Shown here: one piece after another, positions 17,991 to 27,850 of the stretch | How positions within the stretch are numbered: position 1 is the first letter of the stretch | How the letters are laid out: each line of letters opens with the position of its first letter | DNA from: Phytomonas francai | Taxonomy: Eukaryota > Euglenozoa > Kinetoplastea > Trypanosomatida > Trypanosomatidae | Assembly: GCA_001766655.1 (NCBI GenBank) | Contig: MJCC01000013.1 | Span: forward strand, 2,952-66,951 | Direction: 5' to 3' | Length of the DNA stretch: 64,000 bases | The notes under the pieces: model-generated | The model's input: the letters and a program-made list of their open reading frames with translations, nothing else | What the model was told of the DNA's origin: nothing | Databases searched by the model: none | Made by a program: the position numbers and the translations under genes

Positions 17991-19214
17991 ATGAATTCTT
18001 TTCGCTTCAGACGTGTCTTTTTCTCGACACTTAGTTGCGGATTTGAAATGGGTACTTCGCCTTGCTTTGTACGCTCAACTATTCGGCGGTACAACACGCT
18101 CCCCAGTAGGGAAGAGGTACTGAAGGCATACGATGTATTAGGTGTAAATAGAAGCACCCCTTACACGGATATTAGGAAAAAGTATATCAGCTTGGCGAAG
18201 CTTCACCACCCCGACATAGCATCTGAGACAAAAGATGACAATGCCAATAATCGCATGGTCGATATCAATAATGCTTACAACACCGTCAGCCGTTTTCATA
18301 AGGCGGGACATAAACTTTCACCGTTGGACGAATCTCATGGATTCCAAGAGGATTCCACTTGTGGATCATCGTTTTCTAGCAATCCCGACAACAGTAACGC
18401 ACACTCGGATTCATATGGATCGTCGTATCAGCCGTGGTATGAGGATCTAGATCCGCTGTTATATGAAATGATGTGGGAAGAAATGCGATATCGAAACGAT
18501 GAGAATAACAACATGCGTGCTTCAATGTCCCAGGATGATTTTCATCACTCACGTCCTAATACTGAGCGACAGAGGGGTAACAGTGGTGATAGTGGTAGCC
18601 AACGGTCTCGTCATCAATATCCGAATCGATATCGCGTAAATAAATATGCAAATAGCGAAGAGAGTTCAAAATCAACTGACACGTGGCCAGAGGCTGATTT
18701 AAAGGCCATGGTTAACATGTATCAAGATGGAAAAAGCTTTGAATTTATTGCTAACGCTCTTGGTAAGAAGACATCTCAGGTTGTAGATGGGTTCAACCAC
18801 TGGAGTGATGATAACAATAAACATCATAGGAGCATTAATTTCAACAGGCAAAAGTATCCGCGGCCTCGGAAAACTGCATTCTATCATATTGAATTCCCAG
18901 ATGGACCACCGTATGATTTCCATGATGTTGTGGACAATGACGATACTTCTGAGGATGGTGATATGTACGGGTACTGCGTTGGTGAAGACTACAGTGGTGC
19001 AGACCCATTCAACCATTTCGACGATGATGGTGGACCAAAACCCTATAACGGTGTGCATATTATAAACGGTGTTAAGCCCTCGCGTGCGTTCAACACGAAC
19101 TACGGAAAGGGTCCCCATAAACCTCATCGAAACAGCTCTTCCAATACCCGATGGAAGAGAGACAAGAGCAATAATTCCTACTCAGGCAGCAATAACTCTC
19201 GGCGCAAAAGCTAA
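17991..19214 (+). CDS. Mitochondrial-type J-domain protein with SANT-like segment
   Basis: It has 407 residues. The N terminus (MNSFRFRRVFFSTLSCGF, then FVRSTIRRYNTL) is basic and hydroxylated, like a mitochondrial targeting sequence. The J domain follows at about 45-105, with YDVLGVN and the Hsp70-stimulating HPD motif at 73-75. Asn/Ser/His/Asp-rich low-complexity DNA fills about 110-225. At about 231-271 lies a helix-turn-helix-like stretch (WPEADLKAMVNMYQDGKSF ... FIANALGKKTSQVVDGFNHW) with the aromatic spacing of Myb/SANT repeats. The C terminus is low-complexity and basic (Asn/Ser/Arg/Lys). It lacks the G/F-rich and Cys-rich zones of classic DnaJ, so it is a class III J-protein. Partner is presumably mitochondrial Hsp70; the SANT-like part is my pattern call. 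Confidence 0.88.
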   Translation: MNSFRFRRVFFSTLSCGFEMGTSPCFVRSTIRRYNTLPSREEVLKAYDVLGVNRSTPYTDIRKKYISLAKLHHPDIASETKDDNANNRMVDINNAYNTVSRFHKAGHKLSPLDESHGFQEDSTCGSSFSSNPDNSNAHSDSYGSSYQPWYEDLDPLLYEMMWEEMRYRNDENNNMRASMSQDDFHHSRPNTERQRGNSGDSGSQRSRHQYPNRYRVNKYANSEESSKSTDTWPEADLKAMVNMYQDGKSFEFIANALGKKTSQVVDGFNHWSDDNNKHHRSINFNRQKYPRPRKTAFYHIEFPDGPPYDFHDVVDNDDTSEDGDMYGYCVGEDYSGADPFNHFDDDGGPKPYNGVHIINGVKPSRAFNTNYGKGPHKPHRNSSSNTRWKRDKSNNSYSGSNNSRRKS

Positions 19215-20803
19215 GCAACAATAAAAGGATAAATTTTTGACTAACTGAAAATGTCAGAGTTTTTGTATGCTCTCAGGTGGTATGAGGATTAAGCTTAGCC
19301 TCGCTTTTGTTCTTGTTCTTGCTATTTTAAAATCAAAGATCCCACTTTCATGAACGCTTTCGGTATTTACGGACGATATTGCTTTCCCTTACAAACTGAT
19401 GCTTATTTCCATAATTATTGCGCATGTTTACATGTTTTCATCATGGTAAGGCTGCTTGATTAAACACTATATAGATTATTGCAACTCCAAGGCAGCATAT
19501 TGGAATAGTCTTATCATTTTTTTTGATCAAGGAAAAATTTATTAGGAACCTTGTTCAGAGGCAAGCGAATGCAAGAACTTATGTATCCATTTTCCCGAGC
19601 AGTGTAATTTCTTCATTTTCCATGCGACCCTTCTTGTAGATTTAGTCTGAAAGATGGCGTCTATTCGATTAACGGTCTGTGCTAATTTGAGTGTGCTCAC
19701 TTTAAGAACTACGCTCGAGGCGATTTACGACACAACGGACTTCTGGGTGCTTGTATTCATGATTTTCCGGTCAGGCCACCGGTTTCAGCATCTTAGGACT
19801 CATTTTGAAAATTTTTCGAGGATTCCGAGGATTCCCCAACAGGCGTCGATACAGCACTTTAGTTCGACGTCATGATCCAGAATGCGATGAATGCCACCAT
19901 AGTACAAAGAATATTGCACTAACTAGCTGGTCATATGCGTTGCCATTGCATAAAGCTATGGTCGTGCTAGCTTTGAAGGGTGAAACATTGATGCAGCATG
20001 AGCTAGACGAATTTATTGAAGGACTTCTGCTAAGTTACACTATTGAAATGGTTGCTCTTTGCCATTTTATCATTTATAAAGGATTTCTTCTTCATCGTTG
20101 CGAACGGGGATGCCGTGGTTAAGCGTCGTGCACATCACGAGGGGATACTACTGTTGGGAAAATTGCCACATCATGGGCAGCTGCAATGCCTTACTCTTTG
20201 CTGACAGTAATGATGGCCCTACTTCTGTATGCTGCAAGAAAGCAGAGGGAGAGGAGTCGGGCTCAAAGGCAGGTTTGCGGCAGGCGATGAGCGCACACTT
20301 CATGAAATTACAGACTGTGAAAAGGTAGTATTGGGATGGGTTTCGTTTAATTCTTTTTCGAAAGTGTGCCTTCAATAATACATTTCAATTTAGCTTCACT
20401 CGCAATCTTATACCGTTTCGTTGACTTTTTACGCATGTAACGTTATGGATAATTTCTCCATTTTTGGAATCTACATATAGGGGAATTGGCTCGCAAATCG
20501 ATATGAGGACCCACACTCCTCGTCGCATTCAACTTTTTGAAGCATGTGTGCAATTACATTTGGAGTTGCTCATTTCGACCATGTAAGCAAGCTCCCTTTT
20601 TCTTTTCCAGGTACTCTTGGTAGTCTTCGTGTTTCTGCTAGTAATATCGTTGATGTTTGGTTGCATAACCACATGTTTTCCGCTTATTAGACGGCAAAAG
20701 AATTGCTTATTTGTCACCTCTATTATATATATATATATATGTATTGTTGCTTGTTTATGTTGTCTATTCAGTCTTATTAACCTTACTTCCTCTTTAAATA
20801 GGG
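19215..20803. other. Spacer holding a possible broken gene
   Basis: This is long for the cluster (1.59 kb). It contains the possible degenerate coding region listed separately, T/C-rich tracts at about 20,760-20,795 before COQ4, and a TA run near 20,725. Confidence 0.5.
19763..20290 (+). pseudogene. Possible degenerate gene with one internal stop
   Basis: One frame is open from 19763 to the TGA at 20288-20290 except for a single TAA at 20120-20122. Its product has a basic, mitochondrial-like beginning (KIFRGFRGFPNRRRYST), a CDECHH segment, charged helices, and after the stop a hydrophobic segment (YSLLTVMMALLLYAARKQ) followed by many Arg/Gln, as in a membrane-anchored protein with a basic tail. 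There is no ATG at the head of this frame; an ATG-started frame (19654-19875) overlaps its start in another phase. This fits a frameshifted, stop-interrupted gene or a sequencing error, but could be chance. I recognise no family. Confidence 0.3.
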
Positions 20804-21529
20804 ATGTTTTCAAATTTATCCCTTCCTGCTATGCCGCTCCGATTCGCCCGACAAATAGCAGCGTTTGCATTCGAATCCTCGAAGGCGATTCGGGATCCCA
20901 CCAACGCAAATGCGGTGGCAGCGGTTGGGGAGCTATCCGCACTCAATGCGCTCAAAAACATGAAGGCTACGATGATGGCCGACCTTACCGGCCGGGCCAT
21001 TCTCCTGAACCAGCCGCTTGTAACGGACGAGTTGCTTGCAGTTGCCGAGAGGCAGCCAGAGCACAACTTTGGGTACCGTTACTTCTCCTACATGAGCCAC
21101 AACAAATTTAACCCCGATGCGCGAACCCCGGTCACTTACATTGCAGATCCCACTCTTGGGTATATTATGACACGCTACCGTCAGTGCCATGATTTTTTGC
21201 ACACTATAACAGGTTGCGGGCGAACAGTGGAGGAAGAGCTGGCGGTAAAGATTCTTGAGTGGCAACACACCGGACTACCTCTGGGTTTGCTTTCGCTTCT
21301 CGGAGGAGGTCTGTATCTTACGAGCGAGCAGCGACAACAAATGAAAATCTACTGGAGGTGGGGGAGGGAAAATGCGCCGCAGTGCATCCACGGTCAAAAG
21401 AAGATACCTTTTTACTTGAATATTCCGTGGGAGGAGATGATAAGTAAGCCTTTCGATGAGGTTGTATCTATTACAGGTATAACGCCGCTCGCTGAGTATT
21501 TACAAAAACGTTGTGAACGCAGAAATTGA
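20804..21529 (+). CDS. COQ4: COQ4, ubiquinone biosynthesis protein
   Basis: It has 241 residues, close to other COQ4 proteins. The diagnostic metal-binding motif HDxxH-x11-E is intact: His129, Asp130, His133 and Glu145 in CHDFLH and the following TVEEE. The flanking YIMTRYRQ and the later TGLPLGLLSLLGG are typical of the family. COQ4 sits on the matrix side of the inner mitochondrial membrane, organises the coenzyme Q synthome, and has been linked to C1 decarboxylation/hydroxylation of the Q head group. The start is the ATG at 20804, three bases after a TAG. An ATG at 20831 would give MPLRFARQIAAFAF, also a good presequence. The product, ubiquinone, is the electron donor for the alternative oxidase encoded 4 kb downstream. 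Confidence 0.95.
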   Translation: MFSNLSLPAMPLRFARQIAAFAFESSKAIRDPTNANAVAAVGELSALNALKNMKATMMADLTGRAILLNQPLVTDELLAVAERQPEHNFGYRYFSYMSHNKFNPDARTPVTYIADPTLGYIMTRYRQCHDFLHTITGCGRTVEEELAVKILEWQHTGLPLGLLSLLGGGLYLTSEQRQQMKIYWRWGRENAPQCIHGQKKIPFYLNIPWEEMISKPFDEVVSITGITPLAEYLQKRCERRN

Positions 21530-21791
21530 GTAGGAATTTTCGTGTAGAAAGGTTTAAAGCCTAGCGTAGCAACAAAAAACGAATGTGTTTCGGGAGCTTT
21601 GTGCAGCGAATACTGGTATTGTTAATCTGTCTCTTATCTTCCAATGCAAAGAATATTTTCTTTCTCATCATCTTCAGGTATTCCTCTACCCTCGTTTTTT
21701 CTATCCTTTCGTCTGTTTCCTATATCATTAGAGACTTTATTAGTTATTTCTCAGCTATTTGCGTTGAAAATAATCCAAATAGCTGCGACTA

Positions 21792-22208
21792 ATGGAAGAT
21801 TATACCCCCAAAATAAATCTCCTTCGTGAGCTATATGACAGGGTTAAAAATGGCGATGATATTCCGGAAGCCGATTATGCCAGGGCCGGCGTTAAGAATA
21901 AGGCCCGTCTTAAGGACATTGAAAAAGAAATAAGCATCACCAAGAAGAAGGTTTCTCATGTCATCAAACGAGAAATTTTCGAAAAGGAAGAGTCTGAGCT
22001 AATTGAAACTGCAAAGCAGATAAATATAACTGTGGAGGAACTCAAAGAAAAGACTTTAAAAAAAGAAACTAAAATTGATCTTGGTGCTGGTGATAGGGAT
22101 ATCCGTCATAGAGAAAGCCGGAAGAAACTTGCTGAAGCACGGAAAAATAAAACTCTCAACCATGAGTTGGCAAGTGGTCAACACGATCTCTACGTCGAGT
22201 ATGTTTAG
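21792..22208 (+). CDS. Small charged helical protein, unknown function
   Basis: It has 138 residues, rich in Lys and Glu, and is almost all predicted helix, with a coiled-coil stretch at about 40-95 (DIEKEISITKKKVSHVIK). It has no Cys, no membrane segment and no targeting sequence. A T/C-rich tract precedes it at about 21,660-21,720. The base composition matches neighbouring genes. I do not recognise the family. Confidence 0.75.
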   Translation: MEDYTPKINLLRELYDRVKNGDDIPEADYARAGVKNKARLKDIEKEISITKKKVSHVIKREIFEKEESELIETAKQINITVEELKEKTLKKETKIDLGAGDRDIRHRESRKKLAEARKNKTLNHELASGQHDLYVEYV

Positions 22209-22500
22209 CAAAAAGAATGCATTTCTTTATTGGAAATCCACACTCCTCATATTTACTAAGGCCTTTTCATATTAATATTAATATGTAACTTTTCCTATAA
22301 GTGATCCGGCTAATGTTCCCTTTGTTGATTAACAATTAATTATACCATCAACACACTCTTTGGATCACATATGTGAAGACTTCATTCTAAAACTGGATAT
22401 GTGCTGTTAGAATATCAAACCAATTTGTGTCTACCGTTTCGCTCCTCCGTGTTTCATTATTTGAACTTGTTTCTCAGGCATGTATTAAAAGAGAAAACTA

Positions 22501-24162
22501 ATGCGATGTAGCTTTCGTGCTCTGACTTCCCCTGCTTCGAGTCTGAGGTGGATGGAAGCTCTGGGTCTAAAGAGCGGGTTGATATACGAAGAGATTCGAT
22601 CATACGCCCCTGCCGGAGGAAAGCAAACTGCCACCACTCCAGTTCGCTGTATTGTTGCGTCTAGAAATATTGTGAGAGGCGAACGTATCTGTGTGGTGCC
22701 ACCGCAGTGCGTCTTGACGGGGAGCCAGGCGGACAATCTTATTCGAGAAATATGTGAGCGTGCCCAACGCGCTTCTTTAACTCTGCCGGGTTATAATCAA
22801 TTGGCATCTTCTATTCATGATATAGACGAAGGCGCACCGGAGTTATTACTGACACGTGATGGCCTTCTGCTTACCCTTCTGCTGTTTCTGTTGCGCAGCA
22901 CGCGCTACGGAAATCTGCTTCCTTCAGGTCATGCACTGCGTATGTGGGCCCGTAGCTTGCCGCCTCAGGCGCCACCCTTGGGTCTGCTGCTCCGTCAACA
23001 TTATGAGGGCGATCGCGAGCATACGCCACTGCAGCATAGACTTGTGATGAATAAGAACCTTACAACGGAGATTCTTTCTACATCAGATGTAAAGGAAGAA
23101 GCTGCAAAGCTGATGGTTGCAGTGGTAGAGGCTGATGGTCTTGAAGCTCTGCGTACACCGCACAACGAGGTGGTGGTCACGGAAAGAATGTTGTCTGATT
23201 TTTATAATGGCAAGTGTACCGCTTTAACGAAAAGACAACACGAAATGGCTGTAGCTCACGTGCTGCGGCACGCAAACAGCGCATCCTTAAAGCATCTCAT
23301 CAACATGGAATCTCAACTACACAGAGACCTATTTCTGCCACTGCTAAAATCGCTAAGTGCATATGAACCAAGTAATGACCCTACTGCGACTCCAGAGGAC
23401 GTGATGAGCATGAACTGGGCTCATTTCATGATGCGCTCAAGAGTGATAAATGTCTGTTGGCGCCGTGGCCCTCCACGGATGGCGTTGGTCCCTTTTCTAG
23501 ATCGTTTGAATCATTCACACCGCGGAGCAAACATCGTGTACTTCCAGAACCCATCAGACGGTGCGGTGGTGGTAACCGCCTCCAAGCCTATTGTTGCGGG
23601 CGAAGAACTGGTCATGCAATATAGCAATTACGGCCAGCGTGGGTGCCTTTTTGGCGATGCATCTCCTAGTTTGGGTAAAGCCGCAGCCTCCGAGACCTTG
23701 GACCATGGAAATTACGGCCGCGCTTCTTACCAAACAAAAGCCGTTATACAGCAGGTCAGTGCAATCGAGGCAAAACAGAGGCGAGAGATGTATGTGGATG
23801 AAGACACAAATACTACGCTAAGCGAAACTCTCTTTTTCGATCCAGCCAACAGTGAGTGCATCGCCCAAAGAGGACTCCCTCAGGTGAAGTTGGCTCAGCA
23901 CGAAGCTGTGATTGAAGCAACTTGGTTGTGGCGCTATGGATTTATCCGAAGCGATACCGAGAAATCATATGAAGCATCTCATAGATGGAGCAATAGGTTG
24001 CGAGATCGCATTGCCAACCTTACAGATGTGCGACGTAAAGGACGCCCGGGGGAATTTGTGATTGGTGTGCCAGAAGGACTAGGTCATCTAAGGGCACAAC
24101 GGGAGGCGCTAGAACGGGAGTGGTACCACAACACACGCATTTTCCCACCACAACAAGCCTAA
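22501..24162 (+). CDS. SET-domain methyltransferase, SETD3/Rubisco-LSMT class
   Basis: It has 553 residues. The SET domain is of the split type seen in SETD3, SETD6 and plant Rubisco LSMT: an N-terminal strand region (VASRNIVRGERICVVPP) at about 50-75, a long helical insert, then the SAM/catalytic core ALVPFLDRLNHS with Asn337-His338-Ser339, and GEELVMQYSNYG with the catalytic Tyr374. The C-terminal region would be the Rubisco-LSMT substrate-binding lobe. Such enzymes transfer methyl groups from SAM to lysine or histidine of non-histone proteins. The N terminus (MRCSFRALTSPASSLRW) is basic and could target a mitochondrion. The substrate cannot be read from sequence. Confidence 0.9.
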   Translation: MRCSFRALTSPASSLRWMEALGLKSGLIYEEIRSYAPAGGKQTATTPVRCIVASRNIVRGERICVVPPQCVLTGSQADNLIREICERAQRASLTLPGYNQLASSIHDIDEGAPELLLTRDGLLLTLLLFLLRSTRYGNLLPSGHALRMWARSLPPQAPPLGLLLRQHYEGDREHTPLQHRLVMNKNLTTEILSTSDVKEEAAKLMVAVVEADGLEALRTPHNEVVVTERMLSDFYNGKCTALTKRQHEMAVAHVLRHANSASLKHLINMESQLHRDLFLPLLKSLSAYEPSNDPTATPEDVMSMNWAHFMMRSRVINVCWRRGPPRMALVPFLDRLNHSHRGANIVYFQNPSDGAVVVTASKPIVAGEELVMQYSNYGQRGCLFGDASPSLGKAAASETLDHGNYGRASYQTKAVIQQVSAIEAKQRREMYVDEDTNTTLSETLFFDPANSECIAQRGLPQVKLAQHEAVIEATWLWRYGFIRSDTEKSYEASHRWSNRLRDRIANLTDVRRKGRPGEFVIGVPEGLGHLRAQREALEREWYHNTRIFPPQQA

Positions 24163-25286
24163 CAGTTAGATCAGAGCTGCAATTTTCAGAATGCAACAAT
24201 TGTTTGTGAAGTGAAATATGAACAGCAAAATGTGTGTCATTCTTCTGAGCATATACTGGCCTCTTTATTGCTGCGAATGAATAGAGAAAGGTAAACCCTC
24301 TAAATTTGTTGGTCCCTCATCCTTCCGTTGTTTAATTTTGTTGGGTGGGGTTCTAAAAATTGAAGGACTTAGAGCACTTTGTTTACTGCAGCCTACATGA
24401 CCCCTTCCTCTCTCTCTTTCGCTCTCTCTCTCTCTTCAGTGAGTAAATAGGGGGTGAGAAGCGTATGGTGTTCTACGATTGCTCTCTTTTTATCTCGACA
24501 GCTAAGCTCGACAGAAGGTGAAACTTGAGTTCAGTCAATTCACGATGCTTTTTTCAGTGTTGTACAACTAGCCTTTTTAAGTGTGTCGTCATGAGAATAG
24601 TCTTCAAAGACGCTATCGGTACAGCTCCAACTAAATAGCCATTTCATCCCAAGGAAGGTTACTAGTATTGAAAAGTATTGACAATTGTTTGTACCTGTTC
24701 TTTTTGGTACTTGTCACTGAAATTCACTTAAAAAGCGCAATGTGGAAATTACGATTTGTTTTATAATTAGTGCTATTTTCCGTGTTAGCTATGTTTGTAT
24801 GAGACCTATTTAATATAGGGAAGACTCTTTCACATGGGTTTATGTTTAGCACGATGTTTGTTTGTCGTGCAAACTCATTGCTGCGTTTGTGTCATTGAAA
24901 TCTTATCAATAGAAATCGCTGACTTTGCAAGTTTTGCCTTATTGTTTAGGTATTAGGCTATAAATTAGCCCCCTCGCAAAATGAAGTTTCTGTATTAATA
25001 AGAAAGGACCCTCCCTCTCCTTTTGAAGCCCTCAGCGTATTCGTAACATGGTGACAGTCATCGATAATGATAGTATGCTTTTTTGAGACTCCTTTTTGTG
25101 CCCTCCTCATTAACTGCAACCCAACATTGTGGCAATATCCACCCATTCCCTCTTGTGCTCTCTCATCTCCTGTGTGACGCAAATTCTTAATAATTCATTA
25201 GTCTCAGCAAAATCAATAATAAAAAAAGCTAACTAAAAGCCTATTTCTCTATACAAAAAGTTACACCAAACCGAAAACTTCCAAGA
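24163..25286. other. Spacer with an apparently orphan splice acceptor
   Basis: The 1.12 kb stretch has no open frame of note. It has a very strong C/T repeat and CAG at about 24,409-24,439. The alternative oxidase ATG lies about 850 bases further on. Confidence 0.5.
24409..24439 (+). promoter_or_regulatory. Strong polypyrimidine tract with CAG acceptor
   Basis: An almost pure C/T stretch, largely CT repeats, ends in TTCAG at 24,435-24,439. It is the strongest acceptor-like signal nearby, yet no coding frame follows for about 850 bases. It may define a long 5' UTR for the alternative oxidase or a separate non-coding transcript. Confidence 0.5.
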
Positions 25287-26234
25287 ATGCTAAGTCGTCG
25301 TGCTACTACTCTGATTGGTGGACGCTTGTTGCCAGCAATCGCTCTTCGCGCTGCCGGTACACAGGCCGAGCCACCCCAGGCTTCAAATTCCGTCATTAGA
25401 AGTAAGACATGGGGTTGGGGCAGCACCGAGCTCAACAAGCTCAGTTTCCTTGATTTAGCAGAGACGTGCTCAAAGAAAGGGGATGATTTATACATTCGTG
25501 AATATGGACACGGCACACCGGTGTGGTCGGTTGAAGATGTGCAGAAAGTCCAGATTAACCATAAGAAGCCCAAAGGTGTGATCGACCATATTGCGTATCA
25601 CGCCGTGCGTCTCATGCGATGGTCATTTGACACCTTCTCCATGTATCGTATTGGTCGCGTAACCGAGCGCAAAGTGGTTAACCGATGCCTTTTCCTCGAG
25701 ACAGTCGCGGGAGTGCCGGGTATGGTGGGCGGCATGCTGCGCCACTTAAAGTCACTCCGTCGCATGGAGCGCGACCACGGCTGGATTCAAACCCTCCTCG
25801 ATGAGGCAGAGAACGAGCGTATGCACCTAATGACTTTCATCGAGATGCGGCAGCCTGGAATTTTCTTCCGGCTGTGCATTTTGGCCGCACAGGGGATCAT
25901 GTTCAATGCGCTCTTCATCCTGTACATGATATGCCCGCGGTTTGTGCACCGCTTTGTGGGTTACCTTGAAGAGGAGGCTGTCATCACCTACACGTCTATA
26001 TTGGAGCATTTGGACAAGGGTGAACTTGGAGGGATCAGCTCCCATGTACCTCTGATTGCTAAGCAGTACTGGAGCCTATCCAGCGACGCCTCTTTCCGCG
26101 ACTTGATTGCGGTAATCCGTGCTGATGAAGCGGAGCATCGGGTTGTGAACCATACCTTTGCTGACATGCATCTTCACAGCCTACAGCATTCGGCCAATCC
26201 TTTCAACCTCCTGAAAGGGTCAAACACACCCTAA
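25287..26234 (+). CDS. AOX: Alternative oxidase, mitochondrial ubiquinol oxidase
   Basis: It has 315 residues, close to trypanosome alternative oxidase (329). It reduces oxygen to water with electrons from ubiquinol at the matrix face of the inner mitochondrial membrane, without pumping protons. All six di-iron ligands are present: Glu138 in FLETVAG, Glu177 and His180 in NERMHL, Glu228 in LEEEAV, and Glu281 and His284 in DEAEHR. The first 30 residues (MLSRRATTLIGGRLLPAIAL) are a typical mitochondrial presequence. The membrane-associated hydrophobic helices lie at about 190-220. Leishmania lacks this enzyme, while African trypanosomes and Phytomonas depend on it. Regulation in trypanosomes is largely through mRNA stability, so the UTRs are of interest. 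Confidence 0.98.
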   Translation: MLSRRATTLIGGRLLPAIALRAAGTQAEPPQASNSVIRSKTWGWGSTELNKLSFLDLAETCSKKGDDLYIREYGHGTPVWSVEDVQKVQINHKKPKGVIDHIAYHAVRLMRWSFDTFSMYRIGRVTERKVVNRCLFLETVAGVPGMVGGMLRHLKSLRRMERDHGWIQTLLDEAENERMHLMTFIEMRQPGIFFRLCILAAQGIMFNALFILYMICPRFVHRFVGYLEEEAVITYTSILEHLDKGELGGISSHVPLIAKQYWSLSSDASFRDLIAVIRADEAEHRVVNHTFADMHLHSLQHSANPFNLLKGSNTP

Positions 26235-27850
26235 TATATTTCTTTAAAATAGGCCCTTTTTTTTTTTCTTAATGTATTTAATATTGAATATTTAGGGATT
26301 TCCTCTCCTTAACTCTCAATTATATTATGTATTTTTTTCACTTATCTCTCTAGATAAGCTTTACAGATTAAAAATGAAGGAAAAGAATGCAATGCATAAA
26401 TTTTTGGCGAAAAAATCGGTAAGGAAATTATTTTGCCGCTGTAGGGAAACCATTGCTGTTTTTTTTTTTTTCCCATTATTGACGTAGTAATACTTTTATG
26501 AGTAGAAAATGAATAATGCTATACCTATATATATATATATATATAGGTATATAGGTATGTATAACATTATTTGAATGGCTTCACGATTGCTAAAGGTTTT
26601 TGAAAGGATAGGAAAATAAATAAAAAAATTGCTATAAAGGAAGAACAAATACATTCTACTTGCTAATTTACTTACTATAATTGAATATTCGCCTTGATTG
26701 TCTCATCAAGGAGTCGCTTCAATCAACCCGCGACACCGTTTTTAGATTAGCAATCTAGTATGTATATTTCTTTGGTCTAAAAGGTATTCCTTTTCGCTAA
26801 TGGGATGCCGTTTTAGGTTAATTGAAATAGTATCAAAATTATGCTTTAAACTTACGCCTAGTGGAAGAAATGCTTTTCAAAAAAAAATACAATTTAATTA
26901 TTTTTATCTTTTCTTAGTCCATCTTAACTTTTAGTACAAAAAAATTATTTTCGTTAAAATTATTTTTCCTTTTTGACACTAACCGAGATATCTATTTCCC
27001 TCTTTAAGGTATGTTACTCCATGATTTTCACTTCATCTTATTGCTTTTTTTATTCCACATTCGTTTTTTCTTTTCTTAAGAAATACACATCATGCATTTT
27101 CCTCCACATCTTCCGCTTGACTCGAATCTTGGCAGTACTCACTAAAACACAAAGGAGATCTCGAATTAGCATATTGTTCAAAATGGCGACAGCACATGTG
27201 ATTTATTCATCTTGAATGAGAAAAATGGGGACTTGCTTATTGTAACTCAATGCCCTATTCTTCTACTTTCGCTTGGTTGCTCACGTAATTTCTATTCATA
27301 AGATACATCGATGTGCAATGTGACGGTGCCATTTAACGGTCTCAATCTTTTCAAGGCTCCAAAGATGCTCAATCTATTTACACGCGCTGGTAAGTAGTAG
27401 ACATCTCAGTTTCCGTCTGAGTTCATAGCGATACTGTTAAGCTTCCCCCTCCCTTTTTTGTCCTAGGATTCTTAGATATTATACTTAAAAGTAATAATGT
27501 GCATATGAATGCCGATATTCTTACCAGGCACCTATGTAAATGAATGCCTCTATATTGAACCTTTCACAATTCTCTCTTGTCTATCATTACTATTTTGATT
27601 CATATCATTGAAACTTCAGCATTCACGCGTCAAATAGTCATGCAAAGGATTTGTAAAGTTGGCTTTAATATCATTCGCTCATATATCCGCTTCTAACATT
27701 TGTGTTACTTTCATCGTAGTATATTATGTTCCCCCTTTTTTAATTTATGACCCTCCTCTCTTCCCGTTTTACTATGCACCTGATTTTGACTATTGGGTTA
27801 GTCAGAAGATTTCAGAGGGTTGATCATAGAATCAAGCATTTTAGATAGAC
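26235..27850. other. Long AT-rich spacer
   Basis: This 1.6 kb has many A and T homopolymers, the 30-base palindrome listed separately, and pyrimidine tracts near 27,000-27,110 and 27,730-27,770. No credible coding frame is present; the 80-codon frame at 26,973 starts at TTG and is low-complexity. Confidence 0.5.
26521..26550. repeat. 30-base perfect AT palindrome
   Basis: ATACCTAT, a run of alternating TA, then ATAGGTAT reads identically on both strands. It lies about 290 bases into the AOX 3' flank and is followed by a further ATAGGTAT unit. Confidence 0.85.

Noticed and set aside
21583..21829. Two overlapping short + frames before the charged helical protein
   Set aside because: Hydrophobic translation of a T-rich splice region.
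26973..27215. 80-codon + frame between AOX and the membrane protein
   Set aside because: Starts at TTG, Phe/Ser-rich from T tracts, no domain; looks like UTR.
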